Source of the DNA: Blastomonas natatoria
Lineage (GTDB): Bacteria; Pseudomonadota; Alphaproteobacteria; Sphingomonadales; Sphingomonadaceae
Direction: 5' to 3'
Assembly: GCF_003201955.1 (NCBI RefSeq)
Contig: NZ_QJJM01000014.1
Coordinates: forward strand, 1 to 64,000
DNA: 64,000 nt
Part shown: in pieces, positions 9,168 through 19,048 of the stretch
Position numbering within the stretch: the first letter of the stretch is position 1
Layout: the number at the start of each line of letters is the position of its first letter
Made by a program: the position numbers and the translations under genes
The notes under the pieces: model-generated
Told to the model about the DNA's origin: nothing
The model's database searches: none
What the model saw: only the letters and a program-made list of their open reading frames with translations

Positions 9168-9675
9168 GCAGTCCGAACAACAGGGTATCGCGCACGCCGA
9201 TATGCGTTTCCCACTCGGCGCGCAGATGGCCTTCTAGTTGGAAGCCCATCTTCTTCAGCAGCGCGATGGAAAAGCGGTTTTCGGGATCGGTATCGGCGAA
9301 GACGCGGCGCTGGCCTTCGGCAATGAACAGCTGATCGAGCACCATGCCGACCGCCTCGCGCGCAATCCCCTGCCCCCAGGCCGGGCGCGCCAGGATATAG
9401 CCAATCTCGCTGACATTCTCGCGCCGCTGATGCGCATTGACCCAGCCGAGCGCGACATCCTCGCCGGAGCGCGTGATCGCCCAGCTGCGCCAACCGCCGC
9501 CACCGGTCGCCGGTTCGATATAGGCGCGGGTTTCCTCGATCGATTGGTGCGGGCCGGACGACCACCAGGTCATCAATTCGGCATCGGATAGCACCTCGAA
9601 CAGCGCCTCGGCATCGCTCACGCGCACCTGGCGCAGCGTCAGCCGGTCGCTCGTCAGGACGGGACGGCCGCTCAT
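9112..9675 (-). CDS. GNAT family N-acetyltransferase (RimJ/RimL-like)
   Basis: A 187-residue acetyltransferase of the RimJ/RimL type. It has the N-terminal beta strands LTSDRLTLRQVRVSDAEALFEVLSD, the acetyl-CoA loop region YILARPAWGQGIAREAVGMVLDQLF, and the C-terminal KKMGFQLEGHLRAEWETHIGVRDTLLFGLLRDEW. Members acetylate ribosomal-protein N-termini or small amines; the substrate here is unknown. The start at 9675 (MSGRPVLTSDRL) overlaps the stop of the upstream LysR gene as ATGA, so the two are likely translationally coupled. The 3' end overlaps the convergent serine hydrolase. Confidence 0.87.
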   Translation of the reverse strand: MSGRPVLTSDRLTLRQVRVSDAEALFEVLSDAELMTWWSSGPHQSIEETRAYIEPATGGGGWRSWAITRSGEDVALGWVNAHQRRENVSEIGYILARPAWGQGIAREAVGMVLDQLFIAEGQRRVFADTDPENRFSIALLKKMGFQLEGHLRAEWETHIGVRDTLLFGLLRDEWLAQRADRAAAPSA

Positions 9676-10484
9676 GCTGCGGTGAGCGCGGCGACCAGCG
9701 CCTTGACCTTCTTCTGCCGCCATTGCGGGGTCGGCGCGACCACCCAGAAGGCACGGCGCGAGTCGCGCACCTCACCGATCGCCACCAGCCGCCCCTCGGT
9801 CAGATCGCGCTCGGCGAGCAGCCAGGGCACGGTGACGATGCCAAAGCCTGCAATCGCGGCATCGAGCCCCAGACCTGCATCGGCGACCTGCATCACGGTC
9901 GAGTCATCTGCCTCGTCCTCGCCCGCGCCGCGCTGACAGCCGGGCCAGTCGATCCGACGCTCGCCCTGATAGCCGGGTGCGGAAACCGTGACGAATTGCG
10001 CCGGGCCGATCTGCGCGCCTTCCAGCTCGGCCGGGCCGTCGGCAAGGCGGATGGCGCAATCAAGATTGGCCTCGGTAAAGTCGATATCGCTGTCGCCGGA
10101 TACCAGCGTGTAGCGGATTTCGGGGTTTGCAGCGGCATAGCCGATCAGCCGGTGGTGCAGCCATTTGGCAGCAAAGTCGCGCGGCACCGCGATGGTCAGG
10201 CGAAAGCTCGACTGGCCCTGCTGCATCGCCCGCACCGCCTCTTCGAACTGCAGGAAGCCGCTGCGCAGCGCATCGAGTCCCGCGCCTGCCTCGTCGGTCA
10301 GTTCGAGCCCCTTGGGCGTACGGCGAAACAGCACGACGCCCAGCATCTCCTCGAGCGCGCGGATCTGCTGACCCACGGCGGCGGGCGTCACCGCGAGTTC
10401 ATCGGCCGCGCGGGTGAAGCTCAGGTGCCGGGCGGCGGCATCGAGCACGCGCAGGCCGTTGAGCGGAAGATGGGTACGCTTCAT
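9672..10484 (-). CDS. LysR family transcriptional regulator (GcvA-like)
   Basis: A 270-residue regulator. The N-terminal winged helix (LNGLRVLDAAARHLSFTRAADELAVTPAAVGQQIRALEEMLGVVLFRR) is typical of the GcvA/AmpR branch. The C-terminal substrate-binding domain is recognisable but about 25-30 residues shorter than usual, with an acidic loop (GAGEDEADDST) in place of part of the second lobe. It lies 12 bp after apaG and overlaps the GNAT gene by 4 bp, so it may be part of one transcript rather than divergent from a target as LysR genes usually are. Target unknown. Confidence 0.88.
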   Translation of the reverse strand: MKRTHLPLNGLRVLDAAARHLSFTRAADELAVTPAAVGQQIRALEEMLGVVLFRRTPKGLELTDEAGAGLDALRSGFLQFEEAVRAMQQGQSSFRLTIAVPRDFAAKWLHHRLIGYAAANPEIRYTLVSGDSDIDFTEANLDCAIRLADGPAELEGAQIGPAQFVTVSAPGYQGERRIDWPGCQRGAGEDEADDSTVMQVADAGLGLDAAIAGFGIVTVPWLLAERDLTEGRLVAIGEVRDSRRAFWVVAPTPQWRQKKVKALVAALTAA

Positions 10485-10496
10485 GGGAAAAGGTGA

Positions 10497-10916
10497 TTAA
10501 TCGGCAACCGCCGGGGCGACCAGAGGAAAACGCGGAATTTCCACCGAGATCAGCTGGCCGTCGTCGCGCAGCATGCGGTAGATACCCTCCATTCGCCCGG
10601 TCGGGGTGTTGAGCGGGCAGCCGGAGACATAATCATGCGCCTTACCAGGCTGGATCACCGGCTGTTCGCCGACCACGCCCTCGCCATCGACCTGATGCAC
10701 GCCGCCGCGCCCATCGGTTATGACCCAGTGGCGGGTGAGCAATTGCACCGCCTGGTCCGAATGGTTCTCGATACGGATGTGATAGGACCAGAACCACCGC
10801 GCGCTGTCGGCCCTGGACCGATCTGGCAGGAAGCTGACCGCCACCCGCACCGTGATGCCCTGGGTGGTGGCCGAATGGCCGAAGAACCTGTCCATGCTGT
10901 CTTTGAAGCGGTCCAT
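10497..10916 (-). CDS. apaG: ApaG domain protein
   Basis: A 139-residue ApaG/F-box-A type beta-sandwich protein: TTQGITVRVAVSFLPDRS, WSYHIRIENHSDQAVQLLTRHWVITDGRG, VVGEQPVIQPGKAHDYVSGCPLNTPTGRMEGIYRM. ApaG (CorD) is linked to Co2+/Mg2+ handling and Ap4A levels in enterobacteria; its biochemical role is not settled. It is the first gene of a probable apaG-lysR-GNAT unit. Confidence 0.93.
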   Translation of the reverse strand: MDRFKDSMDRFFGHSATTQGITVRVAVSFLPDRSRADSARWFWSYHIRIENHSDQAVQLLTRHWVITDGRGGVHQVDGEGVVGEQPVIQPGKAHDYVSGCPLNTPTGRMEGIYRMLRDDGQLISVEIPRFPLVAPAVAD

Positions 10917-10992
10917 GCCGTCAATATGCCTCTTTAGGCCCGGCTGCGAAAGGGGGCATCAGGGATAAATTCGTGCGCCAGCACCAGCGGGA

Positions 10993-11406
10993 CTACTTGC
11001 CGCTCTCCTTCTTCAGATAGGCAATCACATCGGCGCGCTGCTGCACGTTCATCAGGCGGAAGGGCATCTTCGCGCCGGGCACGAACCCCTGCGGATGGGC
11101 AAGCCATTTGTCGAGCTTCGCCGCGTCCCAGATAAAGCCTGCCTTCTTGAGCGCTGGAGAATAATCGAAACCCGGCGCGCTGCCCGCCTTGCGACCGAAA
11201 ACACCGCGATGCGCAGGCCCCACGCCATTGGCATCGAGGGCATGACAGCCCGTGCAGTTCGTCTGATAGACCTTCGCTCCGCGCTCGGCATTGCCCCCCT
11301 GCGGCGCCGTCTGCGCCATGGCGGACACCATGGCGAGCGCCATCAGCCCTGTGCCCAGCAGACCAAATTGGAAAACGCGAATGTCGATCAAGGTCTTCTC
11401 CACCAT
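10993..11406 (-). CDS. Class I c-type cytochrome (c2-like)
   Basis: A 137-residue periplasmic cytochrome c. A hydrophobic signal/anchor (VFQFGLLGTGLMALAMVSAMAQ) ends near residue 32. The haem-binding CTGCH follows, then NGVGPAHRGVFGRKAGSAPGFDYSPALK. The axial methionine lies in GAKMPFRLMN, and the C-terminal helix is QRADVIAYLKK. It should be a soluble or tethered electron carrier like mitochondrial cytochrome c or cytochrome c2. It is downstream of the ICMT-like membrane protein with a 70-bp gap. Confidence 0.92.
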   Translation of the reverse strand: MVEKTLIDIRVFQFGLLGTGLMALAMVSAMAQTAPQGGNAERGAKVYQTNCTGCHALDANGVGPAHRGVFGRKAGSAPGFDYSPALKKAGFIWDAAKLDKWLAHPQGFVPGAKMPFRLMNVQQRADVIAYLKKESGK

Positions 11407-11476
11407 GTCCAGCTACGAGCGCAGGATATGGGAGCAAGTCGATGGTTTACCAGCCACGCTGCGCAGGAACAGGCAC

Positions 11477-12781
11477 CTATTCTGCAGGCGCGACGAACGG
11501 ATCGGCCTTGCCGCGCCGACCGGTCAGCCAGGCAATGGCTCGCGGCACCGGGCCGTGACGATCCATCCACGCAGCATAGGCGGCATAATCGGGATCGGCC
11601 ATCAGATGCCGCTCCTCGGTCCGCGCGCGCCAGTAATAGACGCCTGATACCGCAGCCAGCAGCACCGTGTTGCGCAGCCCATCCTGCCAGGAGCCGCTGG
11701 TGACCAGAAACGGCATGGTCGCAAACCACCAATAGGCGTTCTTGGACAGATAGGCCGGGTGCTTGGTCCAGCGATACGGCCCGTGCGTCAGGATGCCGCG
11801 ATGGGTGAGGTTGGAAAAGCGGATACCGAACGCGACCGTGGCCCAGGCATAGACCCCGGTCAGGAACACCAGCCACACGCCCCAGATGGCGAGCAGCGCC
11901 GTCTGCCCTTCGAACCAATAGGCCCAGTCGGCGGTCGCGACATGATAGTTGAGCGGACCGTTGTCGCCCATCAGGATGAACGGCGGATAGCAGATCAAGG
12001 CTGCGGCCCAGCCTGCCATATAGGGATTGGCGGTGCGGATATGCGCATCGAGCGGCTTGAAGGTCAGCACATAGCCGACGGTGGCGAACTGAACGTCAAC
12101 CAGGAACATCGCGATGATCAGCCAGTTGGCAATCCACACCGGATTGGTGACGATCTCGGCGACATTGGCGTTGACGATATCGGCATAGCCGCCCGGCACG
12201 ATCGAGAGCATGAAGGCGAGGAAGAAGCCCTTCACGCCCCACGCGCGAAGATGGTGCCAGATCTGTTCCCTCTCCCAGCCCGCCTGGCCAGAGATCATCG
12301 CGCCGAAATGCCACGCTCCGTCGCGCGGCTCCTTCAGAAAGCGGTCGATCCAGATGACATAGGGGATCGAGAGGAAGAAAAGGAACGGCGCGGCGTAGAT
12401 GAACACGGCCATCGAGAACTGGTAACTGCCCGTCCAGTACCAGCGGGCGCAAGCATAGATCGCGGCGATCAGCGACCAGGTCAGCCAGAGGCCGGTCAGC
12501 TTGATCGTGCTGATGTCGAGAACATCCTTGACCGCGCGCGGGCTCGACCAGTCGATGCCGGTGCTGGGCCGCCGATGGACCTTGTCGACAAGAAGCGACC
12601 AGAGCACCATCGGCAGGCCGGTCGCGACGCAGCAGACCAGCGCCGCATTGGGCCCGTTCCAGCCATAATGGCGCGCCAGCATGACCCAGCCGATCAATCC
12701 GACGAGCCCGACAAGGCCGGCGCCATGACTGACCGCGCTGGGCGGACAGGGATCGGACAGTTGCGACGCGTTGCGGGTCAT
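11477..12781 (-). CDS. Multi-pass membrane protein with ICMT/PEMT-like domain
   Basis: A 434-residue protein with roughly ten hydrophobic segments. The C-terminal ~120 residues carry the isoprenylcysteine/phospholipid methyltransferase pattern HGPYRWTKHPAYLSKNAYWW...YYWRARTEERHLMADPDYAAY (HPxYxxK and ExxL motifs for S-adenosylmethionine). The N-terminal two thirds are membrane-embedded and not recognised. A lipid or small-molecule methyltransferase in the inner membrane is plausible; the substrate is unknown. Confidence 0.75.
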   Translation of the reverse strand: MTRNASQLSDPCPPSAVSHGAGLVGLVGLIGWVMLARHYGWNGPNAALVCCVATGLPMVLWSLLVDKVHRRPSTGIDWSSPRAVKDVLDISTIKLTGLWLTWSLIAAIYACARWYWTGSYQFSMAVFIYAAPFLFFLSIPYVIWIDRFLKEPRDGAWHFGAMISGQAGWEREQIWHHLRAWGVKGFFLAFMLSIVPGGYADIVNANVAEIVTNPVWIANWLIIAMFLVDVQFATVGYVLTFKPLDAHIRTANPYMAGWAAALICYPPFILMGDNGPLNYHVATADWAYWFEGQTALLAIWGVWLVFLTGVYAWATVAFGIRFSNLTHRGILTHGPYRWTKHPAYLSKNAYWWFATMPFLVTSGSWQDGLRNTVLLAAVSGVYYWRARTEERHLMADPDYAAYAAWMDRHGPVPRAIAWLTGRRGKADPFVAPAE

Positions 12782-12969
12782 GACGCCCAGCCTTTAACCG
12801 ATATTGGTAAGAATTGGATGAAGGAAACGCATTCCCGGTCGTGGCAAAGCGCCGAGCTGAAGCAAATGCCACTCGACTTGGGAACATGAACGTGCCCTAA
12901 TCGTAAGCCCGGCATGGGGCATGGCCTGACTAGGGAGATGCCGGGAACAGGGTTGCAAAGGGCTGTAGC

Positions 12970-13392
12970 ATGTATCTGGGGCGTTGGCGGGCGCGTGGTC
13001 TCGCAGGAGCGGGACTGGCAATCTTCATGACGGGCATCGGCGCGCAGGCGGCCGGGTCCGAAACCATTCACGGGACATGGGAAAATCCGACCGGCGATGT
13101 CCGCGTCATTACCCAGCCGTGCGGCGACAATCTTTGCGGCAAGGTCAGCTGGGCCAGCGATCTTGCCAAGAGGGACGCCGCAGCCGGAGGCACGCCCAAT
13201 CTCATCGGCACAAGCCTGTTGCGCGACTATCACCAGACCAAGCCGGGTCACTGGAAGGGCCGTGTTTTCGTACCGGACTTGGGCGATACCTATTATTCGA
13301 AGATCGTTCAGCTGGACAACCGGCGGATCAAGATCAGCGGCTGCATATTGGGCGGCCTGCTGTGCAAGTCGCAGGTCTGGAAGAAGATCTGA
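12970..13392 (+). CDS. DUF2147 domain secreted protein
   Basis: A 140-residue exported protein. Its signal sequence (RARGLAGAGLAIFMTGIGAQAAG) is followed by the DUF2147 fold: IHGTWENPTGDVRVITQPCGDNLCGKV, then WKGRVFVPDLGDTYYSKIVQLDNRRIKISGCILGGLLCKSQVW. Four cysteines in CGDNLCG and SGCILGGLLC could form disulfides in the periplasm. The function of the family is unknown. It is monocistronic and convergent with the DUF983 gene, 4 bp away. Confidence 0.88.
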   Translation: MYLGRWRARGLAGAGLAIFMTGIGAQAAGSETIHGTWENPTGDVRVITQPCGDNLCGKVSWASDLAKRDAAAGGTPNLIGTSLLRDYHQTKPGHWKGRVFVPDLGDTYYSKIVQLDNRRIKISGCILGGLLCKSQVWKKI

Positions 13393-13396
13393 CCGG

Positions 13397-13813
13397 TCAG
13401 CCCTCGCGCTGATCGGCCTCGCGCATTGCGGGGTCGAAGCCGTGCATCCGCCAGTGATATTGCAGCGCGATCACCGCGCCCTTGGCGGGTTGCAGCATCA
13501 CGATCGTCAGCAGCAGCGCGCCCAGCACTGCGATCAGCGCAAGCCAGCCCATCGGAAGCAACTCGTGTGACCCCGCCGCGATCAGCACCGGCGCGAGCAG
13601 ATGGCCGCTGACGAAGATCGCGATATAGGCAGGAAAATCGTCGGCCTGGTGCAACGTCCAGTCCTGGCCGCAACATGCGCAACGCTCGACGGGCTTCAGA
13701 TAGCGCGCGAACAGCGGCTTGTGGTCGCAACGCGGACAATGGTTGCGCAGCCCCCTGAGCGCGGCGACCACGGCGCTCGGCTCCTCGACAGCGCGCGGTG
13801 CGGTATTCGGCAT
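13397..13813 (-). CDS. DUF983 membrane protein with zinc ribbon
   Basis: A 138-residue inner-membrane protein. The N-terminal cytoplasmic part has a zinc-ribbon-like pair (CPRCDHKPLFARYLKPVERCACCGQDW). Two transmembrane helices follow (YIAIFVSGHLLAPVLIAAG and WLALIAVLGALLLTIVMLQ), then a short conserved tail YHWRMHGFDP. DUF983 proteins are common in Alphaproteobacteria, often near cytochrome oxidase genes; the function is undefined. Confidence 0.9.
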   Translation of the reverse strand: MPNTAPRAVEEPSAVVAALRGLRNHCPRCDHKPLFARYLKPVERCACCGQDWTLHQADDFPAYIAIFVSGHLLAPVLIAAGSHELLPMGWLALIAVLGALLLTIVMLQPAKGAVIALQYHWRMHGFDPAMREADQREG

Positions 13814-13950
13814 GGCATTCGTCCCCGGTCAGCCTCGGCACTGGCCCGATCGGCGTTACGCCCTTGATGCCGCAATTCATAGTGGCCTTCAGCCATTGAT
13901 TGACGGGCGAGCCTCCCCATCATGAAAGGCTCGCACGACAGGGGCCCTTC

Positions 13951-15483
13951 ATGACCATACTCATCCCGATCCTGGGCGATCAGCTCAGCCCGAATCTCTC
14001 CGCGCTCCAAGGCGTGGAGCAGAAAGCGGCGGTGCTGCTGATGATGGAGGTGGATGAGGAAACGACCTATGTCCGCCACCACAAGGCCAAGATCGCCTTC
14101 ATCCTGTCTGCCATGCGGCACCATGCCGAGGCGCTGCGCGAGGCGGGCTGGGCGGTCGATTATGTCAGGCTCGACGACGCCGAAAATGCAGGATCGTTCA
14201 CCGGGGAGCTTGCCCGCGCGATCGAACGCCACCGGCCGGACCGCATCATCGCGACGCTGCCCGGCGAATGGCGCGTGCGAGCGGCGATGGAGGAATGGGC
14301 AGACCGGTTCGACGTGCCGGTCGAGCTTCGCGAGGATGACCGGTTCGTCTGCACGCACGAAGAATTCGACGCCTGGGCGGAAGGCCGCAAGCAGCTGCGC
14401 ATGGAATTCTTCTATCGCGAAATGCGCCGCAAGACCGGCCTGCTGCTCGACGACGAGGGCAAGCCCGAGGGCGGCGAGTGGAATTACGACAGCGAGAACC
14501 GCAAGCCGCCGCCCAACGAGCCGCTGCTGATACCCCAGCCGCTGCGCTTCAAGCCCGATGCGATCACGTGCGAAGTGCTCGATCTGGTGGCAAGGCGGTT
14601 CGGCAACCATCCTGGCAGCCTCGACCATTTCGCCTTTGCCACCAGATTGGAGGATGCGAAGAAGCAGCAGGCGCATTTCATCAAGCACGCGCTGGCGAAG
14701 TTCGGCGATTACCAGGACGCGATGCTGACCGATCAGCCGTTCCTGTGGCACTCGATCCTGTCGCCCTATCTCAATTGCGGGCTGCTCGATCCGCTTGACC
14801 TGTGCCGTGCCGTGGAAAAGGCGTATCGGGAGGGCAAGGCCCCGCTCAATGCCACCGAGGGGTTCATCCGCCAGATCATCGGATGGCGCGAATATGTGCG
14901 CGGCATATACTGGCGCGAAGGACCGGACTACGCGACACGCAACGCTTTGAACGCAACCCGCCCGCTGCCCGGCTTCTATTATGACGGCCAGACCGACATG
15001 CATTGCCTGAAACAGGCGATCGGCCAGACCATGGATCATGCCTATGCGCACCATATCCAGCGGCTGATGATTACCGGCAATTTCGCGCTGGTCGCCGGCA
15101 TCGATCCGCATGCGGTGCACACATGGTATCTGGAGGTCTATGCAGACGCGTACGAATGGGTGGAGTTGCCCAATACGCTGGGCATGAGCCAGTTTGCCGA
15201 TGGCGGGCTGCTCGCGAGCAAGCCCTATGCCTCGAGCGGCAATTACATCAATTCGATGTCCGATTATTGCGGACATTGCCGTTATGACGTGAAGGCCAAG
15301 ACCGGGGCCAGGGCCTGCCCGTTCAACCTGCTCTACTGGGATTTTCTCGACCGCAACGAAGAGGTGCTGGGCAAGAACCAGCGGCTTGCCATGCCCTATC
15401 GAAACTGGGCCAAGCGGGCAGACAAGGACAAGCAGACGATCCGCACCGATGCGAAGCGCTTTCTGGATCAGCTCACCAGATGA
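13951..15483 (+). CDS. Fe-S photolyase/cryptochrome (PhrB-like)
   Basis: A 510-residue flavoprotein of the prokaryotic Fe-S (6-4) photolyase/cryptochrome group, starting MTILIPILGDQLSPNLS. The antenna-type N-domain is followed by the catalytic helical domain (GFIRQIIGWREYVRGIYWREGPDY; TDMHCLKQAIGQTMDHAYAHHIQRLMITGNFALVAGIDP; DAYEWVELPNTLGMSQFADGG). Four cysteines at residues 352, 440, 443 and 456 match the spacing of the four [4Fe-4S] ligands of Agrobacterium PhrB (350, 438, 441, 454). It should repair UV (6-4) photoproducts using FAD and a lumazine antenna. It is not next to a folate or lumazine gene. Confidence 0.93.
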   Translation: MTILIPILGDQLSPNLSALQGVEQKAAVLLMMEVDEETTYVRHHKAKIAFILSAMRHHAEALREAGWAVDYVRLDDAENAGSFTGELARAIERHRPDRIIATLPGEWRVRAAMEEWADRFDVPVELREDDRFVCTHEEFDAWAEGRKQLRMEFFYREMRRKTGLLLDDEGKPEGGEWNYDSENRKPPPNEPLLIPQPLRFKPDAITCEVLDLVARRFGNHPGSLDHFAFATRLEDAKKQQAHFIKHALAKFGDYQDAMLTDQPFLWHSILSPYLNCGLLDPLDLCRAVEKAYREGKAPLNATEGFIRQIIGWREYVRGIYWREGPDYATRNALNATRPLPGFYYDGQTDMHCLKQAIGQTMDHAYAHHIQRLMITGNFALVAGIDPHAVHTWYLEVYADAYEWVELPNTLGMSQFADGGLLASKPYASSGNYINSMSDYCGHCRYDVKAKTGARACPFNLLYWDFLDRNEEVLGKNQRLAMPYRNWAKRADKDKQTIRTDAKRFLDQLTR

Positions 15484-15686
15484 ACGAGCTGATCGCAACA
15501 AAGAACGCGGTAAAGCTCAGAAAGAAAAGCCGGATTTCCTCGTTTCGCTGCGCGCGTTTGCGCTTTGCGCGCACTTCCGGTTCGTCCACTGGGGTCGCAG
15601 CAAGGATGCGCGGGGCAAGACTGCCACGAAAACTGTGGGGCTGAGCCGGTGCGCGAAGAAATTGAAGCCGTTGCATCCCTCAGGAG

Positions 15687-15703
15687 TTAACGCATTTTTA
15701 ACC
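15687..15703 (+). promoter_or_regulatory. CtrA-type binding box
   Basis: The sequence TTAACGCATTTTTAACC matches the alphaproteobacterial CtrA consensus TTAA-N7-TTAAC exactly, with the extra C seen in the other two candidates in this window. It lies ~140 bp upstream of gcdH. The target promoter is unclear. Confidence 0.5.
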
Positions 15704-15772
15704 ATTGCCTATGGCAATTGATGGTTAATGCCAACCATGTGTCGAAAACGGACAACGGCTCACCGCGCAGAC

Positions 15773-15788
15773 TTGACGTAAACGTCAA
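15773..15788. promoter_or_regulatory. Palindromic operator candidate upstream of gcdH
   Basis: TTGACGT-AA-ACGTCAA has two perfect 7-bp inverted arms with a 2-bp centre, ending 56 bp before the gcdH start. Its symmetry is typical of dimeric repressors such as TetR- or MerR-type regulators of acyl-CoA catabolism. No such regulator is adjacent. Confidence 0.5.
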
Positions 15789-15844
15789 TCGGCAGCGCGA
15801 AAATCCGGTTGGAGCACGGCCCAAGCTGCGCTAGACCTTGTGCC

Positions 15845-17053
15845 ATGAAGCACGAAACCATCCGCAAGGCCGAAACCATCCCCTTCACCTGGGAAGACCC
15901 CTTTCTGCTCGACGAGCAGCTGACCGAGGAGGAGCGGCTGATCCAGGCGAGTGCACGGGGATTTGCGCAAGACGTGCTGCAACCGCGGGTGATCGATGCG
16001 TTCCGCGAGGAGATCGACGCGCCCGAACTCTTCCCGATGATGGGTGAGGCGGGGCTGCTCGGCGCGACCATTGCCGAAGAATTCGGCGGTGCCGAAGCCA
16101 GCTATGTCGCCTATGGCCTGATCGCCCGCGAGGTCGAGCGGGTGGACAGCGGCTACCGATCGATGATGTCGGTGCAAAGCTCGCTCGTCATTCACCCGAT
16201 CAACACCTATGGCAGTGACGAGCAGCGCCGCAAGTATCTGCCGGGCCTCACCTCGGGCAAGCTGATCGGCTGTTTCGGATTGACCGAACCCGATGCGGGA
16301 TCGGACCCCGCAGGCATGAAGACCCGCGCCAAGAAGGTCGATGGCGGCTATGTCATCTCGGGCGCCAAGACCTGGATCTCGAACAGCCCGTTTGCCGATG
16401 TGTTCGTGATCTGGGCCAAGTCCGATGCGCATGGCGGCGCGATCCGCGGCTTCATCCTCGAAAAGGGAATGAAGGGTTTGAGCGCCCCCAAGATCAAGGG
16501 CAAGCTCTCCCTGCGCGCCTCGACCACCGGCATGATCCAGATGGACGAGGTCGAGGTCGGCGAAGACGCCCTGCTGCCGAATGTCGAGGGACTGAAAGGC
16601 CCGTTCGGTTGCCTCAACCGCGCACGCTATGGCATTTCATGGGGCGCGATGGGTGCAGCGGAATTCTGCTGGCACGCCGCGCGGCAATATGGCCTGGACC
16701 GCGTCCAGTTCGGCAAGCCGCTCGCCGCGACCCAGCTTTTCCAGAAGAAGCTCGCCGACATGCAGACCGAGATTTCCCTGGGCCTACAGGCATCTCTGCG
16801 CGTCGGCCGACTGATGGATGAGGGCCGGTTCGCGCCGGAGATGATCTCGATCGTCAAGCGCAACAATTGCGGCAAGGCGCTCGATATCGCACGCATGGCG
16901 CGCGACATGCACGGCGGCAACGGCATCAGCGAGGAATATCAGGTGATGCGCCACATGGTGAACCTGGAAACGGTTAACACCTATGAGGGCGCGCATGATG
17001 TCCACGCGCTGATCCTGGGCCGCGCGCAAACGGGTATTCAGGCGTTTTTCTGA
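15845..17053 (+). CDS. gcdH: Glutaryl-CoA dehydrogenase (acyl-CoA dehydrogenase)
   Basis: A 402-residue FAD enzyme that oxidises and decarboxylates glutaryl-CoA to crotonyl-CoA in lysine/tryptophan-type degradation. It has the N-terminal helical domain ([31 protein letters not shown]), the FAD/acyl loop [22 protein letters not shown]...[20 protein letters not shown], and the C-terminal [44 protein letters not shown]. The catalytic base is the Glu of TYEG. The opening [22 protein letters not shown] is characteristic of GcdH rather than other acyl-CoA dehydrogenases. ATG 15845 is preferred over an in-frame start 36 bp upstream. Confidence 0.9.
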   Translation: MKHETIRKAETIPFTWEDPFLLDEQLTEEERLIQASARGFAQDVLQPRVIDAFREEIDAPELFPMMGEAGLLGATIAEEFGGAEASYVAYGLIAREVERVDSGYRSMMSVQSSLVIHPINTYGSDEQRRKYLPGLTSGKLIGCFGLTEPDAGSDPAGMKTRAKKVDGGYVISGAKTWISNSPFADVFVIWAKSDAHGGAIRGFILEKGMKGLSAPKIKGKLSLRASTTGMIQMDEVEVGEDALLPNVEGLKGPFGCLNRARYGISWGAMGAAEFCWHAARQYGLDRVQFGKPLAATQLFQKKLADMQTEISLGLQASLRVGRLMDEGRFAPEMISIVKRNNCGKALDIARMARDMHGGNGISEEYQVMRHMVNLETVNTYEGAHDVHALILGRAQTGIQAFF

Positions 17054-17075
17054 GCGACCTTGGTTCATCCCATTG

Positions 17076-17092
17076 GTAACGCAGCATTAACC
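17076..17092 (+). promoter_or_regulatory. CtrA-type binding box upstream of diguanylate cyclase
   Basis: GTAACGCAGCATTAACC fits TTAA-N7-TTAACC with one mismatch in the first half. It ends about 50 bp before the start codon of the GGDEF gene, a normal promoter position. Confidence 0.5.
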
Positions 17093-17142
17093 CGATCCAT
17101 TTAGCTCTTGGCGCTGGCCAGGGAGCGACGCATTCAGCGGTG

Positions 17143-18099
17143 ATGGACGGGTATATTCATGACTTCGGGTCGACCGGCCATCAGGACTGGGACGATTCCG
17201 ACCTTTCCGAGGAAACAGTCGGTCGCATCGATCGGCCCGACCCCTTGCGTCTGCTGCGCAGCCTCGACCGTGCCGGCATCGGCGTGTTCGAATGCGATCT
17301 CAAGACGGAAAGCCTGATCTGGACGCGAAGCCTTTACGATATCTTCGGCGTGCCACTGAAAGGCGATGTCCATCGCAGCGAAATCATCAAGCTCTACGAT
17401 CCGGAATCGCGCGATGCGCTGGAACGGGTGCGCTCGCACGCAATAGAACGGTCCGGCAGCTTCGCCCTCGACGCCCGCATTACCCAGCCCGGAGGAGAAG
17501 ATCGCTGGATCCAGATCACGGCCCAGGTGGAATGCGTTGCAGGGCGGGCGGCCCGGCTGACCGGCACCAAGCAGGACATCACCCGTCAGCGCGCCGAGCA
17601 CGAGCGACTCCGCGCCACGGCGGAGACCGATTGCCTGACCGGCCTTGCCAACCGGCACCTGTTCCAGTCGCAATTTCTTGATGCCAGCCGGTCCAACCCG
17701 GTGCTGCGTCCACTGGGCGCGCTGGTACTGTTCGATGTCGATGGCTTCAAGGCGATCAACGACCGGTACGGCCATCTTGCCGGAGACGCCTGTCTGGCGC
17801 AGTTCGGCAAGCGCCTTTCCCAGGCCTTTTTCGATGCGCTGATGGTGGCTCGGGTGGGCGGCGACGAATTTGCTGTGCTGCTGCCCAGCAACCGGCACCT
17901 GCCGCGGATTTCCCGGCGCGCAAAAGAGGCGATCAACCTGCTCAAGACGCCGATCGTCTGGAACGGGCACCTGATGGAAGTGGGCGCAAGCTATGGCATC
18001 GCGATTGCCGAGAACGCGATGGCCTATGATGCCGAAGCGATGTTCGCGCGCGCCGACCGTGCGCTTTATGCCGCCAAGCAGACGGCGTTGCGCGCCTGA
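17143..18099 (+). CDS. PAS-GGDEF diguanylate cyclase
   Basis: A 318-residue protein with no membrane segments. Residues ~35-160 form a PAS/PAC sensor (LRSLDRAGIGVFECDLKTESLIWTRSLYDIFGV ... RAARLTGTKQDITRQRAEHERL). The GGDEF domain follows (DCLTGLANRHLFQSQFL; LVLFDVDGFKAINDRYGHLAGDACLAQFGKRL; VARVGGDEFAVLLPS). The GGDEF signature is intact, so it should make c-di-GMP. The RxxD inhibitory site expected just before GGDEF is missing, so product inhibition at an I-site is unlikely. ATG 17143 follows a possible GGGAG site; the GTG codon just before it could also be used. A CtrA-type box lies upstream. Confidence 0.92.
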   Translation: MDGYIHDFGSTGHQDWDDSDLSEETVGRIDRPDPLRLLRSLDRAGIGVFECDLKTESLIWTRSLYDIFGVPLKGDVHRSEIIKLYDPESRDALERVRSHAIERSGSFALDARITQPGGEDRWIQITAQVECVAGRAARLTGTKQDITRQRAEHERLRATAETDCLTGLANRHLFQSQFLDASRSNPVLRPLGALVLFDVDGFKAINDRYGHLAGDACLAQFGKRLSQAFFDALMVARVGGDEFAVLLPSNRHLPRISRRAKEAINLLKTPIVWNGHLMEVGASYGIAIAENAMAYDAEAMFARADRALYAAKQTALRA

Positions 18100-18112
18100 T
18101 CCCAGCCTCGTC

Positions 18113-19047
<935 letters not shown>

Positions 19048-19048
<1 letters not shown>

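Larger units (their letters stand above)
15484..15844. other. 361-bp intergenic region with regulatory signals
   Basis: No convincing gene here. The stretch holds an inverted repeat with arms TGCGCGC/GCGCGCA at 15549-15573 shortly after the photolyase stop, a CtrA-type box at 15687-15703, a further TTAA half-site at 15724-15727, and a 7-bp-arm palindrome at 15773-15788 ahead of gcdH. Confidence 0.6.

Noticed and set aside
13696-15501. 601-residue frame antisense to the photolyase
   Set aside because: The plus-strand protein has four correctly spaced cluster cysteines and photolyase motifs.
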